NCBI RefSeq assembly: GCF_036053395.1 | Contig: NZ_CP107942.1 | Span: 5,174,501-5,238,500 of the forward strand | Reading direction: 5' to 3' | DNA length: 64,000 bases | Source: Actinoplanes sp. NBC_00393 | GTDB lineage: Bacteria; Actinomycetota; Actinomycetes; Mycobacteriales; Micromonosporaceae | Part shown: positions 21,532 to 30,315 of the stretch, piece by piece | Position numbering within the stretch: position 1 is the stretch's first letter | How the letters are laid out: every line of letters starts with the position of its first letter | Notes under the pieces: generated by a model | Told to the model about the DNA's origin: nothing | Seen by the model: the letters and a program-made list of their open reading frames with translations, nothing else | Database searches by the model: none | Position numbers and translations under genes: made by a program

Positions 21532-24500
21532 ATGTCTGAGATCGCCGAAGAGACGATCGCCCTTGTCCGGCGCTGGCTGCGCGAGGCGGCGGACGTCCCC
21601 GTCGGCGGTTCGGCCGCGCAGCTGGCCGGTGTGCTGCGCGACCCGAAGGGCCTGGCGTTCACCGTCGGCTTCGTCGACGGCGTGATCCGCCCCGAGGACC
21701 TGCGGGTCAGCGCACGCGCCCTCAACACGCTCGCCAAGGACGTCCCCGCGTTCCTGCCGGTGCACCAGCGCGCCGCGGTGAAACTCGGCGGCCGGCTCGC
21801 GCCGGTGTTGCCCGGCGTCGTCGTCCCGATCGCCCGCCGCGTGCTGCGGCACATGGTCGGGCACCTGATCGTCGACGCCACCGACGCCCGCCTCGGCAAA
21901 GCCATCAAGCGCATCAAGAAGCGCAACGTCCGGCTCAACGTCAACCTGCTCGGCGAGGCGGTCCTCGGCCGCCGCGAGGCCTCCCAGCGGCTGAAGAGCA
22001 CCGAGCGCCTGCTGGCCCGCGACGACGTCGACTACGTGTCGATCAAGGTCTCCTCGACGGTCGCCCCGCACAACCCGTGGGCGTTCGACGAGGCGGTCGC
22101 GGACATCGTCGAGGAGCTCACTCCCCTGTTCACCCTCGCCGCACGCACCGGCAAGTTCGTGAACCTGGACATGGAGGAGTACAAGGACCTCGACCTGACG
22201 ATCGCCGTCTTCACCCGGCTGCTGGACCGCCCCGACCTGCTCAACCTGGAGGCCGGCATCGTCCTGCAGGCCTACCTGCCGGACGCGCTGAGCGCCATGA
22301 TGCGCCTGCAGGAGTGGTCCGCCGCCCGGCGCGCCCGTGGTGGCGCCGGCATCAAGGTGCGTCTGGTCAAGGGCGCGAACCTGCCGATGGAACGGGTCGA
22401 GGCCGAGCTGCACGGCTGGCCGGTGGCGACCTGTGACAGCAAGCAGGCCACCGACACCAACTACAAGCGGGTCCTGAACTACGCGCTGCACCCGGACCGG
22501 ATCCGCAACCTGCGGCTCGGTGTCGCCGGGCACAACCTGTTCGATGTCGCGTACGCCTGGATTCTCGCCGGTGAGCGCGGCGTGCGGGACGGCATCGAGT
22601 TCGAGATGCTGCTCGGCATGGCCGAGGGCCAGGCCGAGGCGGTCCGCCGCGAGGTGGGCGGGTTGCTGCTCTACACCCCGGTGGTACGCCCGGAGCAGTT
22701 CGACGTAGCCATCGCGTACCTGATCCGCCGTCTCGAGGAGGGCGCGAGCACGGACAACTTCATGTCCGCCGTCTTCGAGCTGCACACCTCGGCGGAGCTG
22801 TTCGAGCGGGAGAAGCAGCGGTTCCTCGCCTCGCTCGCCGACCTGGACGACGAGGTGCCCGCGCCGAAACGGGTCGCCGACCGGCACGCCGCGGTCCCAC
22901 GCTCCGAGCCCGGCCTGTTCGTGAACAGCCCCGACACCGACTCGGCGGTGGCCGCCAACCGGGACCGGGTCCGCGCGATCCTGGCCCGGGTGGAGGAGTC
23001 CACGCTCGGTCTGGACCTGCCGCGGATCACCGACCGTGAGCACCTGGACGAGGCGCTGGAGAAGGCCGCGGCGGCGAGCTGGGGCGGCGCCGACCGCCGG
23101 GCCGTCCTGCACCGGGTCGGCGTGGCCCTGGAGCAGCACCGGGACATGTTCCTCGAGGTGATGGCCGCCGAGGCCGGCAAGACCGTCGACCAGGCCGACC
23201 CGGAGATCTCCGAGGCGATCGACTTCGCCCACTACTACGCCGAGCTCGCCGCCGAGCTGGAGCAGACCGACGGCGCCACCCCGGTTCCGGCCCGGCTCAC
23301 CCTGGTCACGCCGCCGTGGAACTTCCCGGTTGCGATCCCGGCCGGTTCGGTGCTGGCCGCGCTGGCCGCCGGCTCGTCCGTGGTGCTCAAGCCGGCCGGC
23401 CCGGCCGAGCGCTGCGGCACCGTGCTCGCCGGCGTCCTGCGCGACGCCCTCTCCGCCGCCGGCGCCGACCCCGACCTGGTCACGCTGCTGCAGGTCGAGG
23501 AGGGCACGCTGGGCCGGGAGCTGATCGCCCACCCGCTCGTCGACCGGGTGATCCTGACCGGCGCGTACGAGACCGCCGAACTGTTCCGCTCGTTCCGCAA
23601 GGACCTCCCGTTGCTCGCCGAGACCAGCGGCAAGAACGCGATCATCGTGACCCCGAGCGCCGACCTGGACCTGGCCGTCAAGGACGTGGTGTCGTCCGCG
23701 TTCGGGCACGCCGGGCAGAAGTGTTCGGCCGCCTCGCTGGTCGTGCTGGTCGGTTCGGTCGCCCGGTCGGACCGCTTCCGTACCCAGCTGCTCGACGCGG
23801 TCTCCTCACTGGAGGTGGGCTACCCGGCCGACCCGCGCAGCCAGGTCGGCCCGCTCGTCGAAGCAGCCGCCGGCAAGCTCCTCGACGGCCTCACCAAGCT
23901 CGGCCCGGGCGAGAAGTGGCTGCTCGAACCGAAGCAGCTGGACGACTCCGGCAAGCTGTGGAGCCCGGGTGTGCGGGCCGGCGTGCGGCGCGGCTCCGAG
24001 TACCACCGCGTCGAGTACTTCGGACCGATCCTCGGCATCATGACCGCGGACACCCTGGACGAGGCGATCGAGCTGGTCAACGAGGTGGACTTCGGCCTCA
24101 CCTCGGGTCTGCACTCGCTCGACGAGGACGAGATCCGGACCTGGCTGGACCGGGTGCAGGCCGGCAACCTCTACATCAATCGGGGCATCACCGGCGCGAT
24201 CGTACGGCGGCAGCCCTTCGGTGGCTGGAAGAAGTCGGCGGTCGGCCCCGGCACCAAGGCCGGCGGCCCGAACTACCTGGTCGGCCTCACCGGCTGGCAG
24301 CCCCGCCCGGCCACCGCGACCGCCACGATCAGCCACCCCGGAGTGCGCGCCCTGATCTCCTCGGCCGAGCCGCTGCTCAGCGCCGACGAGTTCGCCGCTC
24401 TCCAGCGCGCCGCCCGCAGCGACGCCGCCTTCCCGCTCGCCGCCGCGGACGTCTCCGCGCTGGAGTCGGAACGCAACGTCCTGCGCTACGTGCCCACCCC

Positions 24501-24870
24501 GGTGACGGTCCGGCTGGCCGCCGACGGTTCGCTCGCCGACCTGGTCCGGGTCCTCGCCGCAGGCACCCTGGCCGGCGCCGAGATGCACGTGTCGACAGCT
24601 GTCCCGCTGCCGGCCGGGCTCGCCGACGCCGTGGTCGAGGACGACGCGGCCTTCGCCGCGAAGCTCGGCGCCGGGCGGTTGCGGCTCATCGGTGGCGACG
24701 CCACGGCGGTGGCCGAGGCCACCGGCGGACGGCCCGACCTGGCGGTCTGGTCCGGTCCGGTGACCGAGGCCGGGCACGTGGAGCTGCTGCCGTTTCTGCG
24801 CGAGCAGGCGGTCAGCATCACCGCTCACCGTTTCGGTAACGCTCTGCCTCTGGCTCAGCAGGTGCTTTAA
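21532..24870 (+). CDS. putA: bifunctional proline dehydrogenase / delta-1-pyrroline-5-carboxylate dehydrogenase
   Basis: A 1112-residue PutA that oxidises proline to glutamate through P5C. The first ~440 residues are the FAD-dependent proline dehydrogenase barrel (NVNLLGEAVLGRREA, DYVSIKVSS, GIKVRLVKGANLPMERVEAE). Residues about 490-1000 are an aldehyde dehydrogenase domain with Glu697 (LLAETSGKNA) and catalytic Cys731 (FGHAGQKCSAAS). The last ~110 residues are the C-terminal extension seen in long PutAs. There is no N-terminal ribbon-helix-helix domain, so it cannot repress itself; the divergent LysR gene likely regulates it. AGGAG precedes the ATG. A terminator follows at 24908-24957. Confidence 0.97.
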   Translation: MSEIAEETIALVRRWLREAADVPVGGSAAQLAGVLRDPKGLAFTVGFVDGVIRPEDLRVSARALNTLAKDVPAFLPVHQRAAVKLGGRLAPVLPGVVVPIARRVLRHMVGHLIVDATDARLGKAIKRIKKRNVRLNVNLLGEAVLGRREASQRLKSTERLLARDDVDYVSIKVSSTVAPHNPWAFDEAVADIVEELTPLFTLAARTGKFVNLDMEEYKDLDLTIAVFTRLLDRPDLLNLEAGIVLQAYLPDALSAMMRLQEWSAARRARGGAGIKVRLVKGANLPMERVEAELHGWPVATCDSKQATDTNYKRVLNYALHPDRIRNLRLGVAGHNLFDVAYAWILAGERGVRDGIEFEMLLGMAEGQAEAVRREVGGLLLYTPVVRPEQFDVAIAYLIRRLEEGASTDNFMSAVFELHTSAELFEREKQRFLASLADLDDEVPAPKRVADRHAAVPRSEPGLFVNSPDTDSAVAANRDRVRAILARVEESTLGLDLPRITDREHLDEALEKAAAASWGGADRRAVLHRVGVALEQHRDMFLEVMAAEAGKTVDQADPEISEAIDFAHYYAELAAELEQTDGATPVPARLTLVTPPWNFPVAIPAGSVLAALAAGSSVVLKPAGPAERCGTVLAGVLRDALSAAGADPDLVTLLQVEEGTLGRELIAHPLVDRVILTGAYETAELFRSFRKDLPLLAETSGKNAIIVTPSADLDLAVKDVVSSAFGHAGQKCSAASLVVLVGSVARSDRFRTQLLDAVSSLEVGYPADPRSQVGPLVEAAAGKLLDGLTKLGPGEKWLLEPKQLDDSGKLWSPGVRAGVRRGSEYHRVEYFGPILGIMTADTLDEAIELVNEVDFGLTSGLHSLDEDEIRTWLDRVQAGNLYINRGITGAIVRRQPFGGWKKSAVGPGTKAGGPNYLVGLTGWQPRPATATATISHPGVRALISSAEPLLSADEFAALQRAARSDAAFPLAAADVSALESERNVLRYVPTPVTVRLAADGSLADLVRVLAAGTLAGAEMHVSTAVPLPAGLADAVVEDDAAFAAKLGAGRLRLIGGDATAVAEATGGRPDLAVWSGPVTEAGHVELLPFLREQAVSITAHRFGNALPLAQQVL

Positions 24871-24907
24871 CGGTACGAGCTACCCCAGTCCCGCCCAGCA
24901 GCGCGAT

Positions 24908-24957
24908 CCCCCTGCCTGGTCCCGGCCGCCCGGCGACCGCCGGGCTCAGGCAGGGGG
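24908..24957. terminator. compound hairpin after putA
   Basis: CCCCCTGCCTG (24908-24918) pairs perfectly with CAGGCAGGGGG (24947-24957). An inner GCCCGGCG/CGCCGGGC stem sits in the loop. It lies between the convergent putA and mycothiol-type isomerase genes and can end transcription from both sides. Confidence 0.75.
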
Positions 24958-24966
24958 TTGCGCGCC

Positions 24967-25590
24967 CTAGACCATCGAAAATCCGGGTGGCAGCGGCCCG
25001 CGCCCGGTCAGAGCGCGCAGAACCGTGGCGCCGTCGCCGATCTCGACGGCGGTGCGGGCGGCGAGCGCGGCCGCCTCGGCCAGCACGTCCACGTCGAACG
25101 TGATCGGCACCTCGGCCGCCACGGCGGCGTCGGAGCCGTGCACGACCAGCTCGAATGTGCGGGTCGGCAACCAGTCCCGGACCCGCATGCCGCCGGCCGG
25201 GGTAGCCACCAGATCGTCGTCACCGGCACCGGCCAGCGCGGACGTCGCCCGGCCGATGAAGTCGCTGACCGCGGTGGCCGGCTGGTCACCCAGCGCCTTT
25301 CCGGTGTCGCGAGCGTCGTCCGTGGAGGCCGTCCGGGCGGCCGCGACCAGTTCCGGCGGCGCGCTGCGGGCCACCGCGAAGTACCCCGCGGCAGAGCCGA
25401 CCAGCAGCGCGGGCGCCTTCTCCGCGAGCACCGCCGGCACCTGCCGCAGCGCCGAGCTGACCGTGTGCCCGAGCAGGTCCCGCAGCGTCCAGTCATCGAG
25501 GCCGGGTCCGTCCAGGCGGTCCGGCGGGATCCGGGAGACCAGGTCGGCGAAGGCGATGGCCGCGGACCGATACGTTCTCCGATAGTCCAT
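24967..25590 (-). CDS. maleylpyruvate isomerase / DinB-like mycothiol-dependent protein
   Basis: A 207-residue protein of the DinB / maleylpyruvate-isomerase N-terminal fold. It starts MDYRRTYRSAAIAFADLVSR and has the WTLRDLLGHTVSS metal-binding motif, with the first histidine in GHT, and a later LPTRTFELVVHGSDAA segment with the third ligand. Such four-helix-bundle proteins bind a divalent metal and use mycothiol as cofactor, for example in thiol transfer. The substrate is unknown. ATG 25590 gives the usual family start. Confidence 0.87.
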   Translation of the reverse strand: MDYRRTYRSAAIAFADLVSRIPPDRLDGPGLDDWTLRDLLGHTVSSALRQVPAVLAEKAPALLVGSAAGYFAVARSAPPELVAAARTASTDDARDTGKALGDQPATAVSDFIGRATSALAGAGDDDLVATPAGGMRVRDWLPTRTFELVVHGSDAAVAAEVPITFDVDVLAEAAALAARTAVEIGDGATVLRALTGRGPLPPGFSMV

Positions 25591-25667
25591 GCCACCCAAC
25601 CTGCCACGCGGCTGGCTCTCACGGCTGTTCCGGGGGCCCGGAAACGACCGTGTCAACCAGCCGGATT

Positions 25668-26132
25668 TCAGTCGAGCCGTTCGACGAGGCGGTTGCGGGC
25701 GTGCTGGTAGATGATCGAGCTGCGGAAACCGACGATCTCGCGGCGGTCGGAGAAGCGGTCCATCAGGAACGCGTGCAGGCTGTCCACACTGGGGACCGCG
25801 ACGTGCACCAGGAAGTCGTCACCGCCGGCCAGGACGAAGACCGAGAGCACCTCGGGGAGGCCGGCCGCGTACGCCTTGAAGCCCTCGATCACCGCCCGGG
25901 TCAACGGCCGGACCTGCACGTGCAGCAGCGCCTGGACGTCACGGCCGAGCTCGGTGAGGCTGACCTCCGCGTGGTAACCCGTGATCACACCCCGGTCGCG
26001 CAGCAGCCGGACCCGTTCCAGACACGTCGACGGCGCGATGCCGACCGCGCGGGCCAGGTCCCGGTTGGTCTGCCGGGCGTTCGTCTGCAGTTCCCTGATG
26101 AGCGCCGAATCAATCTCGTCCACGACCGCCAT
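25668..26132 (-). CDS. Lrp/AsnC-family regulator
   Basis: A 154-residue Lrp/AsnC protein. The N-terminal helix-turn-helix is VDEIDSALIRELQTNARQTNRDLARAVGIAPSTCLERVRLLRDRGVITGY. The C-terminal RAM domain has QALLHVQVRPLTRAVIEGF and VLAGGDDFLVHVAVPSVDSLHAFL, which bind amino acids. It is divergent from an amino-acid dehydrogenase gene with 100 bp between the starts. It is most simply the regulator of that catabolic enzyme, as for Bkd/Ald-type pairs. Confidence 0.94.
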   Translation of the reverse strand: MAVVDEIDSALIRELQTNARQTNRDLARAVGIAPSTCLERVRLLRDRGVITGYHAEVSLTELGRDVQALLHVQVRPLTRAVIEGFKAYAAGLPEVLSVFVLAGGDDFLVHVAVPSVDSLHAFLMDRFSDRREIVGFRSSIIYQHARNRLVERLD

Positions 26133-26144
26133 CTTCGCACTGTT

Positions 26145-26161
26145 GCCGAATTTCGTTCGGC
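26145..26161. promoter_or_regulatory. inverted repeat between the Lrp and amino-acid dehydrogenase genes
   Basis: GCCGAA-tttcg-TTCGGC, a perfect 6+5+6 dyad, 12 bp upstream of the Lrp start. It is a candidate Lrp site for autoregulation and control of the dehydrogenase. A TAGCGT hexamer at 26190-26195 is a possible -10 element for the dehydrogenase. Confidence 0.4.
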
Positions 26162-26232
26162 GAGATCGTTTCCACTCCGCGCAGCGTCCTAGCGTCAAGG
26201 CCGACCGAGCAGCAGATGTACGGGAGGCCACG

Positions 26233-27282
26233 ATGTCTTTCAACCACCGGCGTGTCGTCGTCGAGCGGGGCCGGCGCTCCGGCCTGCCGATCGTCGTCGC
26301 GGTCCACTCCACCGTCCTCGGCCAGGCGATCGGCGGCTGCCGGATGGTCTCCTACCCGGACTGGCGGGACGGTCTCGACGACGCCCTGCGCCTGTCCGCC
26401 GCGATGACCGACAAGGCGGCGCTGGCCGGGCTGCCACACGGCGGCGGGAAGACCGTGATCGCGCTGCCGCCGGACAAGGCTCTGTCGCCGGTGGAACGCC
26501 GGGACGCGCTGCACGACGCCGGTGACGTCATCAACGGGCTGCAGGGAATCTATGCGACCGGCCCGGATGTCGGCACCGGACCGGCCGACATGGTGACGAT
26601 CGGGGCGCGTACGCCGTACGTCTTCTGCCGCCCCGACGCCAGCGGCGACTCCTCACCGCACACCGCGGCCGGCGTCCTGGCCGCCCTGCGCGCCGTCGCC
26701 GCCGAGCGCTTCGGCTCCCCGGACCTGGCCGGCCGCAGCTTCGCCGTACTGGGCCTGGGCCGCGTCGGCGCGCACGTGCTGCGCCTGCTCGCCGAGGCCG
26801 GCGCCGGGAACCTGCTCGCCGCCGACGTGAATCCGGCCCGCCGGGCAGTGGCAGATGAACACGGCGCCACCTGGACCACCCCGGACGACTGCCTGACCGC
26901 CGAGGTCGACGTCCTGGTCCCGGCCGCGCTCGGCGGAGTGCTGACCCGCGACGTCGTGCCGCAGCTCGCCTGCTCGGCGATCGCCGGGCCGGCCAACAAC
27001 CAGCTGGATCATCCGCAGACCGCCGACCTGCTGCACGAACGCGGCATCCTGTGGGCGCCGGACGTGGTGGTCAGCGGCGGCGGCATCGTGCATGCCACCG
27101 CCGCCGAACTGCATCACGAGACCGAGGCGCAGATCGCCGCCCGGATCGAGGGGATCGGCGACACCCTCGCCAAGGTTCTGCGGGCCGCCCGGGAGACCTC
27201 TTCGACGCCGGCCGTCGCGGCGGCGCGCCTGGCCGAGTTCCTGGCCGGGGAGCGAGCGGCTTCTATGCTGGCGGCATGCTGA
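26233..27282 (+). CDS. Leu/Val/Phe-type amino-acid dehydrogenase
   Basis: A 349-residue NAD-dependent branched-chain or aromatic amino-acid dehydrogenase. The catalytic domain has GGCRMVSYPDW, LSAAMTDKAALAGLPHGGGKTVI with substrate lysines, and ATGPDVGTGPADM with the catalytic aspartate. The Rossmann domain has FAVLGLGRVGAHVLRLLAEAG and the family's AGPANNQL motif. It deaminates an amino acid to the 2-oxo acid, feeding catabolism or branched fatty-acid primers. GGGAGG precedes the ATG at 26233. Divergent from an Lrp regulator. The next gene overlaps it by 7 bp. Valine, leucine or phenylalanine preference is not decided. Confidence 0.93.
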   Translation: MSFNHRRVVVERGRRSGLPIVVAVHSTVLGQAIGGCRMVSYPDWRDGLDDALRLSAAMTDKAALAGLPHGGGKTVIALPPDKALSPVERRDALHDAGDVINGLQGIYATGPDVGTGPADMVTIGARTPYVFCRPDASGDSSPHTAAGVLAALRAVAAERFGSPDLAGRSFAVLGLGRVGAHVLRLLAEAGAGNLLAADVNPARRAVADEHGATWTTPDDCLTAEVDVLVPAALGGVLTRDVVPQLACSAIAGPANNQLDHPQTADLLHERGILWAPDVVVSGGGIVHATAAELHHETEAQIAARIEGIGDTLAKVLRAARETSSTPAVAAARLAEFLAGERAASMLAAC

Positions 27283-27731
27283 AGGCACGACGCACGAGTA
27301 TGTGGAAGTCCCGGTACGAGATCAGTGACGGCGACACACCGATCACGGTGTGGGAGGGCGCCAACTGGTCGATCGGCGGTCAGTTCGAGCTCGACGGCCA
27401 CCAGTATCGGGTGCGGGCCAACGGCTGGGGAACCCGCTACAAGATGACCGACGAGCGCGACATGGTGGTCGCCGAGACCGAGCGGGCCGGCCGCAAGCAT
27501 TGGAAGGTGGTCACCGGCGGCCGGACCTACGAGTTCACCCGCGACTCGATCATGCGGGGCAGCGCCGAGCAGCTGATGGACGGCGACACCGTGGTCGGCC
27601 GGGTCCGGCGGACCAGCTCGTGGCGCGGGGACTTCGACGCCGAGCTGCCCGGGCTGCCGCTGCCGGTGCAGATCTTCGTGCTCTGCCTGATCATCACGAA
27701 CTGGAACGCGGCGGCCGCGGCCGCTGCCTGA
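27276..27731 (+). CDS. LURP-one / tubby-like hypothetical protein
   Basis: A 151-residue protein whose ATG overlaps the dehydrogenase gene by 7 bp. It is rich in beta strands: GGQFELDGHQYRVRANGWGTRY, MVVAETERAGRKHWKVVTGGRTYEF, then a hydrophobic C-terminal helix (PVQIFVLCLIITNW) followed by a poly-Ala tail. The pattern resembles the scramblase-like LURP-one family, in which a C-terminal hydrophobic helix sits inside a barrel. The function in bacteria is unknown. The overlap implies cotranslation but not necessarily a related function. Confidence 0.8.
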   Translation: MLKARRTSMWKSRYEISDGDTPITVWEGANWSIGGQFELDGHQYRVRANGWGTRYKMTDERDMVVAETERAGRKHWKVVTGGRTYEFTRDSIMRGSAEQLMDGDTVVGRVRRTSSWRGDFDAELPGLPLPVQIFVLCLIITNWNAAAAAAA

Positions 27732-27738
27732 GCAACCG

Positions 27739-27770
27739 GCCCGCAGCCGTTCACCAGCGGTTGCGGGCCT
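27739..27770. terminator. hairpin between convergent genes
   Basis: GGCCCGCAGCCG (27739-27750) pairs with CGGTTGCGGGCC (27759-27770), 11 of 12 Watson-Crick plus one G-U, with an 8-nt loop that holds the stop codon of the DUF2804 gene. Confidence 0.65.
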
Positions 27771-28731
27771 CCTCGGCCCAGCCGGTGAGCCCGTCGAGGT
27801 CGATCTTGCGGTCGTCGGCGGTGAGCGCCCAGCCGGTGAAGGTGCCGAAGCACTGGTGGGTCTCGCTGGCGAGCACGCCGAGGTTGGTCCGGGCCACCCG
27901 CTCGTGGAACGGGGTGAACCGCACGTCCACCCGGGACCCGTGGATCCGCCACGGCGCCCGCCAGTCGTTGCGGTCGTAGACCCAGGTCAGCTCCTCGCCG
28001 ATCTTGTGCAGGCGGTCGTCGACGAGCAGGGCGTTCTCGGTGGTCCCGGTGCCGTCGGTCCACTTGCCGCCCAGCTGGATGGCGCGGCCGGGCGCGGCGC
28101 CGGCCGCCCAGTTCCAGGTGATCGAGTACGGCCAGCGGCCCCGCCCGTGGTCGAGGGTGGCGAAGGAGCCGGACTCGGGCACCGGATGTTCGACGCCGTC
28201 GAGCATCAGCCGGCCGCGCACCGGCCGGCCGACGTCCTTGACCGTGTATTGGAAACGCGAAGGGCTCCATGCGACGACCACGCCGAGGGCCTCGCGGGAC
28301 GGGACGGCGGGGACGGTGAGATCAATATCCATCGTGGGGGATTGCGCGCGAATGCCCGTACCGGCATCGGTTTGAATGATCTCGATGCTCAGGCCGCCGC
28401 CGCCGGCTCGCACCGTGCCGGAGGCCGCGCGGTCCGGAAGGACCGTCCCGCGTGCCAGCGGGACCGTCGCGTCGGCCCTGGTCTCGCGGCCGGTGGCCCG
28501 GTCGAGGACGTAGATGCCGTGCACCCCGGCGTAGTCGAGCGAGGAGGCGACCACCCCGATCACGTGCGTCGGGGTGGTCACGCCCCAGTACTCCCAGCGT
28601 TTCGTGCGGCCCCATCCGCGCAGGTTGGCGCGGTGCAGCGGCCGGCGGGTCCAGCCGACGGCGGCCGGGTTGAGCCGGCCGCCGGGCAGGCACAGATCCA
28701 CCGGTTCGACGATCTCGATCTCGTGCGTCAC
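27751..28731 (-). CDS. DUF2804 family protein
   Basis: A 326-residue protein from a GTG start. It carries DUF2804 signatures: GWTRRPLHRANLRGWGRTKRWEYWGV near the N-terminus, FATLDHGRGRWPYSITWNWAAGA in the middle and VRFTPFHERVARTNLGVLASETHQCFGTFTGW near the end. DUF2804 proteins resemble lipocalin-like proteins of unknown role and are common in actinobacteria. It ends in a terminator shared with the convergent gene. It begins 10 bp after the stop of the BBE oxidoreductase gene on the same strand, so the two may be cotranscribed. Confidence 0.93.
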   Translation of the reverse strand: MTHEIEIVEPVDLCLPGGRLNPAAVGWTRRPLHRANLRGWGRTKRWEYWGVTTPTHVIGVVASSLDYAGVHGIYVLDRATGRETRADATVPLARGTVLPDRAASGTVRAGGGGLSIEIIQTDAGTGIRAQSPTMDIDLTVPAVPSREALGVVVAWSPSRFQYTVKDVGRPVRGRLMLDGVEHPVPESGSFATLDHGRGRWPYSITWNWAAGAAPGRAIQLGGKWTDGTGTTENALLVDDRLHKIGEELTWVYDRNDWRAPWRIHGSRVDVRFTPFHERVARTNLGVLASETHQCFGTFTGWALTADDRKIDLDGLTGWAEEARNRW

Positions 28732-28741
28732 GCGCGGCAGG

Positions 28742-30106
28742 TTACCGCGTGCGCACCGGGACCTGACCGGCGCGCAGCACGCCCGCGGGGTCGAAGCGGC
28801 GGGCCACCTCGGTGAGCCGGGCCAGCGTCGGCGCGTCGTAGGAACGGGCCAGCCGCTCCGCGCCCGTGCCGGCGCCCAGGTTGGGCAGCGCGCCGCCGGT
28901 CGCCCACGGCTTCAGCGCGGCCCGCACCTGCTCGCTGTGCGGCGCCACCGCGCCGGCCACCGACGGCACCAGCACCCCGATGGTGATCAGGCTGTACGCG
29001 GCGTCGCGGTGGTCGAGCGCGCTCGGCTGCGCGGCCGGTTCGGCCAGGGCCCCGCCGAGCTGCCGCAACTCCACGATGACCTGCGGCGATCCGGCGTCCG
29101 GGCCGGACACGGCGAGCAGGGCGTCGATCGCCTCGGCGGGCAGTTCGCGGAGCAGATCGGTGGCCTCGTGCACCGGCATCGGGTCGACCGGGTCGGCGTG
29201 GATCATGCCGAGTGCGGCGTACGGGATGGTCTGCACCGCGTCGATCAGCGGCGTGGCGGCCGCCCGCATCGGCGCGAGCACCGCCTGGCCCTCCTGGTCG
29301 TCGCCGGTCCAGGCGAACCGGACCGCGACGGTGAACTTCCCGGCCAGCGGCTCCGGCACGCCCGGCAGCGGAGGCAGCTGGAGCAGCGCGACCGACGTGG
29401 TGGCCTCGCGCGGCAGCGTCGCCGACCAGTCCCGCCAGCGGTGCAGCACGGTGGCCGCGTCGGCGCCGGCGAAGTAGAGCGCGCCCGCGTACAGCGTCGG
29501 CTGCCGCACCAGGTCGAACTCCATGGCGGTCACGATGCCGACCGCGCCCTTGCCGCCGCGGACCGCCCAGAACAGGTCCGGCTCCTGCTCGGCGGTGACC
29601 CGGCGCAGCACGCCGTCGCCGGTGACCAGCTCGACCGCGCGTACCCGATCCGACGCCCACCCGTAGGTCCGGCCGACCGGCCCGAGCCCGCCGCCGGTGG
29701 TGTACCCGACCACGCCGACGCCGGGCGCCGAGCCGCAGAGCGCCGCCAGACCGTGCGGTGCGGCCGCGTCCAGAACCTGCTGCCAGCGCACGCCCGCGCC
29801 GACCCGGGCCCAGCCGTCGGCGTGCACGACACACTCGTCGAGGCGGCCGGTGTGCACCAGCAGCGCGCCGTCGAACGTCTCGGCGATGCCGTGTCCGGTC
29901 GCCTGCACCGCGACGGCCAGGCCGTTCTCGCCGGCGAACCGCACGGCCTCGGCCACGTCCTGCGGGTCACGGGCCTCCACGACGGCGGCCGGCGTCGCGA
30001 CGACCGCGACGTTGAAGCCGGTGGTCAGCTGGGCGTAGCGCGGCTCGCCGGGCAGGGCGAGCGTGCCGGTCAGCCGGCGCCGCAACACCTCGAGGGTGGA
30101 GCTCAT
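28742..30106 (-). CDS. BBE-type FAD-binding oxidoreductase
   Basis: A 454-residue flavoprotein of the berberine-bridge-enzyme-like class (FAD_binding_4 plus C-terminal BBE). VQATGHGIAE holds the histidine that in relatives binds FAD. CGSAPGVGVVGYTTGGGLG is the second FAD loop, where relatives with bicovalent FAD have a cysteine. The C-terminal RSYDAPTLARLTEVARRFDPAGVL is the usual end. It oxidises an unknown alcohol, sugar or secondary metabolite. It lies 209 bp downstream of the SARP regulator gene on the same strand, so it is a likely target of that regulator. Confidence 0.93.
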   Translation of the reverse strand: MSSTLEVLRRRLTGTLALPGEPRYAQLTTGFNVAVVATPAAVVEARDPQDVAEAVRFAGENGLAVAVQATGHGIAETFDGALLVHTGRLDECVVHADGWARVGAGVRWQQVLDAAAPHGLAALCGSAPGVGVVGYTTGGGLGPVGRTYGWASDRVRAVELVTGDGVLRRVTAEQEPDLFWAVRGGKGAVGIVTAMEFDLVRQPTLYAGALYFAGADAATVLHRWRDWSATLPREATTSVALLQLPPLPGVPEPLAGKFTVAVRFAWTGDDQEGQAVLAPMRAAATPLIDAVQTIPYAALGMIHADPVDPMPVHEATDLLRELPAEAIDALLAVSGPDAGSPQVIVELRQLGGALAEPAAQPSALDHRDAAYSLITIGVLVPSVAGAVAPHSEQVRAALKPWATGGALPNLGAGTGAERLARSYDAPTLARLTEVARRFDPAGVLRAGQVPVRTR

Positions 30107-30180
30107 CGATGTTTCCTTCCGCTCTCATTCGAAGACACCCTCACTCTGCGACGGCGGCCTTGCGGTCTTCTGTGGTTCGG

Positions 30181-30202
30181 CTTGTGAAGCTCTTGAGGTA
30201 CG
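30181..30202 (-). promoter_or_regulatory. possible SARP-binding direct repeat
   Basis: The plus strand reads CTTGTGAAGCT then CTTGAGGTACG, an imperfect direct repeat with an 11-bp step. SARP-type activators bind heptamer direct repeats with 11-bp spacing just upstream of the -10 region. It lies about 75 bp upstream of the BBE gene start. This is weak evidence. Confidence 0.25.
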
Positions 30203-30315
30203 CCTAAATAGCTCCGCCCCAGCCGACGCCGTCCCTCGGCTACCGCGCGATGTGCGTGCCGGTTCAGGCACCAGCGCGGCCGCCGGGAAAGGGCAGGGGG
30301 TTGCGCGGGGCCGGT

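Noticed and set aside
21448..23709. A 753-codon leftward frame opposite putA
   Set aside because: Antisense shadow; PutA has full catalytic motifs on the other strand.
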